Assembly (NCBI GenBank): GCA_039583875.1
Contig: CM077162.1
Location: forward strand, 166,427,220-166,491,219
Length of the DNA stretch: 64,000 bases
Source: Platanthera guangdongensis
Taxonomy: Eukaryota > Streptophyta > Magnoliopsida > Asparagales > Orchidaceae
Direction: 5' to 3'
Shown one piece after another: positions 61,513 to 64,000 of this stretch. How positions within the stretch are numbered: the stretch's first letter is position 1; the number at the start of each line of letters is the position of its first letter. A model generated the notes under the pieces. That model did not search any database, was not told where the DNA came from, and worked only from the letters and a program-made list of their open reading frames with translations. The position numbers were made by a program, and so were the translations under genes.

Positions 61513-63509
61513 TAATGGTGTTAGACGTACAAGTTAAATCTAATAAATTTAAATATTACTAAAAATTTAGTGGTGGAACTTGAAGATGGAAAAACAGATT
61601 ACTTTCAAGATATCAGTTATAGAACAACTAGTTGATGATCCTTATATTGATCCTAATGTCTCATGAAAAGTTATATCTTCACATTTTAGGATAAATGAAA
61701 AAAAACTTACTTATAGTATCAAAAGGTTGTGCGCTGCTAAATAAAAAATCTTGGTGGTGGAAAGAGCAAGTGCAAAACAAAGTGAGGACAAAGAGAGGCA
61801 ATTATAAATCTCTTTACGATTGTAGGAATGATGAAAACTTAGCTAGATATAAAATTGCAAAAACGTAGCTAAACATGCAGCAAGTAAAGCAAAAAAGTCA
61901 AGCTTATGAAAAATTTTATATGCGATTAAATATTAAAAATGAAGAGCGTGACATATATAAAATTGCTCGAGCTAAAAAGATAAGTCAAAAGATATAAATC
62001 AAGTAAAATGCATAAATGATGAAACAAATATAGTTTTGACGAATGATGTGGATAATAAAGAGCGATAAAAAATACTTTTATCAATTTTGTAATGAAACAA
62101 AAGACAATGAATTGAATTTGGAAGAGTTAAGTAAATTAGAGCAGTATAGGAACATAACGTTTTATCATGAAATTCAAGTATCAGAGGTAAATGACGCTCT
62201 AAAAAGATGAAAAATGAAAAGACGTTTGAGTCAGACGATATACCAATCAAAGTATGTAAATGTCTAGAGAATAAATGAATTTTGTGGTTTATATATGTTT
62301 TCAATAAAATACTGAAGTTAAAGAGTTTGTCAGCCCAATAAAGAGAAAATATCTTAGTAACTTTGTATAAGAATAAATGAGATATACACAATTATATTAA
62401 TTATAGAGGAATTAAATTGATGAATCATACTATGAAACTATGAGAACGAGCAATAGAAAGAAGAGTAAGATGAGAGACTAACATCTCAAAAAATCAATTT
62501 GGATTCTTGCCAGGGCGGTCGACCATGGAAGCTATACATCTCTTGAGAAAACTCATTGACAACTACCGAGAAAAAAAACAAAATTTGCATATGCTGTTCA
62601 TCGATCTTGAGAAGGCTTATGGTAGAGTTCCAAGAGAGATCTTATGAAGAGTCTTAGAAAAGAAATGTGTAAATGTAAATGTTGTTCTCTATCACTGTTG
62701 GCTTACATCAGGGTTCAACTTTAAGCTCGTATCTCTTTGCCCTTATCTTAGATGAGCTTACCAGACATGTCCAACAACCAATACCTTGGTGTTTATTGTT
62801 TACAAATGATATCATTTTGGTCGATGAGACATGCGAGGGTGTAAATGCAAAACTTGAATCTTGGCGAGACATTTTAGAAAAGAAGGGTTTTAGGTTGAGC
62901 AAGGCAAACACAGAGTATATGGAGCTTAAATTTAGCAGTGCAAGAAGGACGGATGAATTCATTATTAAGTTGGGCGATCATGATATTTCCCATAATGTGT
63001 GTTTTAAATATCTTAGATCAATAGTTCAAAAAGACGGATGTATTTATAAAGATGTGACACATAGAATCCAAGCGGGTTGGTTGAAGTGGAGAGGCACGCC
63101 AGAGATCTTATGTGATTGTAAAATACCATTAAAACTTAAGGGCATGTTTTGCATACTGCAACTAGACCAGCGATGCTCCATGGTTCTGAGTGTTGGGCAG
63201 TGAATTGTGTACATGAGCAAAAAATGGGAGTTGCGGAGATGAGAATGTTTAAGTGGATGTGTGGATACACGAGACTAGATAAAATTCAAAATGATATATC
63301 AGGTATAAGACATGAGTAACACCAATTGCAGAGAAGATGCGAGAAGCTCGACTAAGATGGTTTGAAAATGTACAAAGGAGACCATTAGAGGCACGTGTTA
63401 GGCGTTATGAGAGTGTAGTCAATAGGAATGTTAAACGAGGGAGAGGTAGACCAATAAAAACTTGGAATGAAACTATAAGAAAAGACATGTACTTAGACAT
63501 TATTGAGAT
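61513..63509 (+). pseudogene. Element K: RTE-like LINE, reverse transcriptase part
   Basis: It resumes after L in the endonuclease-RT connection (SWWWKEQVQNKVRTKRGNYK, RLNIKNEERDIYKIARAK). RT blocks follow through several frames: ISKNQFGFLPGRSTMEAIHL, LHMLFIDLEKAYGRVPREIL, then DETCEGVNAKLESWRDILEK and GFRLSKANTEYMELKFSSAR. The C-terminal part has VTHRIQAGWLKWRGTPEILC and MREARLRWFENVQRRPLEAR. The catalytic xADD box is decayed. The copy is cut by copia M at 63510, shortly before the expected end. Confidence 0.88.
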
Positions 63510-63691
63510 TGTTAGAAAAGCCCATGTAAAGGGCCCATTATTGGGCCCATGTTTTATTCTTTTCCCTCTTCTCTTATTAGTCCCACATCTTTTATATGAT
63601 TTCCTCTCTCATTTTCTCTCCAATATAATTGTATTCTCTCCTTGTATTTAGTGACACAATAAATACATACAAGTTTCAAGCTCTTTCTACA
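63510..63691 (+). repeat. Element M: 5' LTR (182 bp) of a Ty1/copia
   Basis: Starts TGTTAGAAAAGCCC and ends TCTTTCTACA directly before a primer site. Length and sequence match the LTR of element B (11191-11373, opposite strand), for example AGTCCCACATC and ATACAAGTTTCA. The rest of the element lies beyond the right edge. It inserted into LINE K. Confidence 0.88.
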
Positions 63692-63703
63692 TGGTATCAG
63701 AGC
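63692..63703 (+). other. Primer binding site of M
   Basis: TGGTATCAGAGC abuts the LTR, a perfect initiator Met tRNA complement. Confidence 0.93.
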
Positions 63704-64000
63704 GACTCGTTGCCTCCCACAGACTCCAAACTCTATCCGCCTTCCTCTGATCTCCTGCAGTCTCCTGCGGCCGGCGATCTCCTGCGGCCTACTAAGTCTA
63801 TCCGCTCTTCTCCGCTTAGCTCACTGCGACCTCTCTTTCCGCTCTTCTCCCTTAGCTGCTTGGCTAACTGCGGCATGAAGTCTTCTGCGGCCTATATTTC
63901 TGCATCCGCTTCCTCTTCATCTCCGTGGTTCCACCCTCCTCCTTGGGCTTCTTATAGCCTCCTCTCTTTGTCCCGCGGGGTCCACTTCTCCCTGCTGTTC
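63704..64000 (+). other. Leader of M
   Basis: Pyrimidine-rich, repeat-like leader with units such as GATCTCCTGCGGCC and CCGCTCTTCTCC. No gag start is reached before the window ends. Confidence 0.7.

Overview
The window is plant nuclear DNA, almost certainly from an angiosperm with a repeat-rich genome. About 90% of it is transposable elements nested inside each other. The only sign of an ordinary host gene is a pair of exon-like blocks at 13.5-14.4 kb. The plant assignment rests on Ty1/copia elements with initiator-Met-tRNA primer sites, a SIRE-like copia with a post-pol ORF, a Tat-lineage gypsy with two RNase H domains, a plant RTE-type LINE and several MITEs. No bacterial, organellar, tRNA or rRNA genes were recognised.

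Left block (1-11,987). A plus-strand copia (A; only its 3' end at 11,374-11,987 is visible) was hit by a minus-strand copia (B; 5' LTR 11,191-11,373, gag 4,160-4,539). B was then hit twice: by a plus-strand gypsy element (C, 1-4,159, running off the left edge) in its gag, and by a minus-strand copia (D, 4,995-10,754, TSD ATGCG, LTRs about 98% identical) in its leader. From 11,988 to 16,061 lie AT-rich DNA, two exon-like blocks (one split by a 130-bp loopless palindromic MITE), a 27-bp minisatellite, a second MITE with 3-bp TSDs and a decayed copia RT (E). Copia F (16,062-20,567, minus) sits inside E.

Middle block (21,517-39,271). Element G has 1.74-kb LTRs, TSD GAAAG, a gag-like start and an integrase/chromodomain-like tail. 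In place of the rest of pol it has an unrecognised ORF. G is split by an 11.7-kb SIRE-like copia H (24,468-36,161, TSD GATCT). H carries an unusual TCGACGA repeat family in its LTRs, its gag-pol spacer and its post-pol spacer, and a long post-pol ORF. A hAT-type MITE follows (39,481-40,041, TSD CCCGAGAC).

Right block (41,376-64,000). A chromovirus relic (I) is split by a 12.6-kb Tat-lineage gypsy J (42,545-55,150, TSD GTTTC). J has gag-PR-RT-RH-aRH-IN, then 73-bp and 14-bp tandem arrays, then two antisense genes. Each antisense gene has its own TATA box and phase-consistent GT-AG introns. After 55.8 kb a decayed RTE-like LINE (K) is split by a young copia (L, 57,235-61,507, identical 115-bp LTRs, TSD TAAGT) and cut again by copia M (5' LTR at 63,510). 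M runs off the right edge and belongs to the same LTR family as B.

Almost every coding region is broken by stops and frameshifts, and many stops fit C-to-T (or G-to-A) changes typical of methylated repeats. The most interesting items are the antisense multi-exon genes of J, the unknown ORF of G that reads in phase across the H insertion site, the repeat family of H, and the palindrome inside an exon. All identities come from reading motifs; no database search was run.
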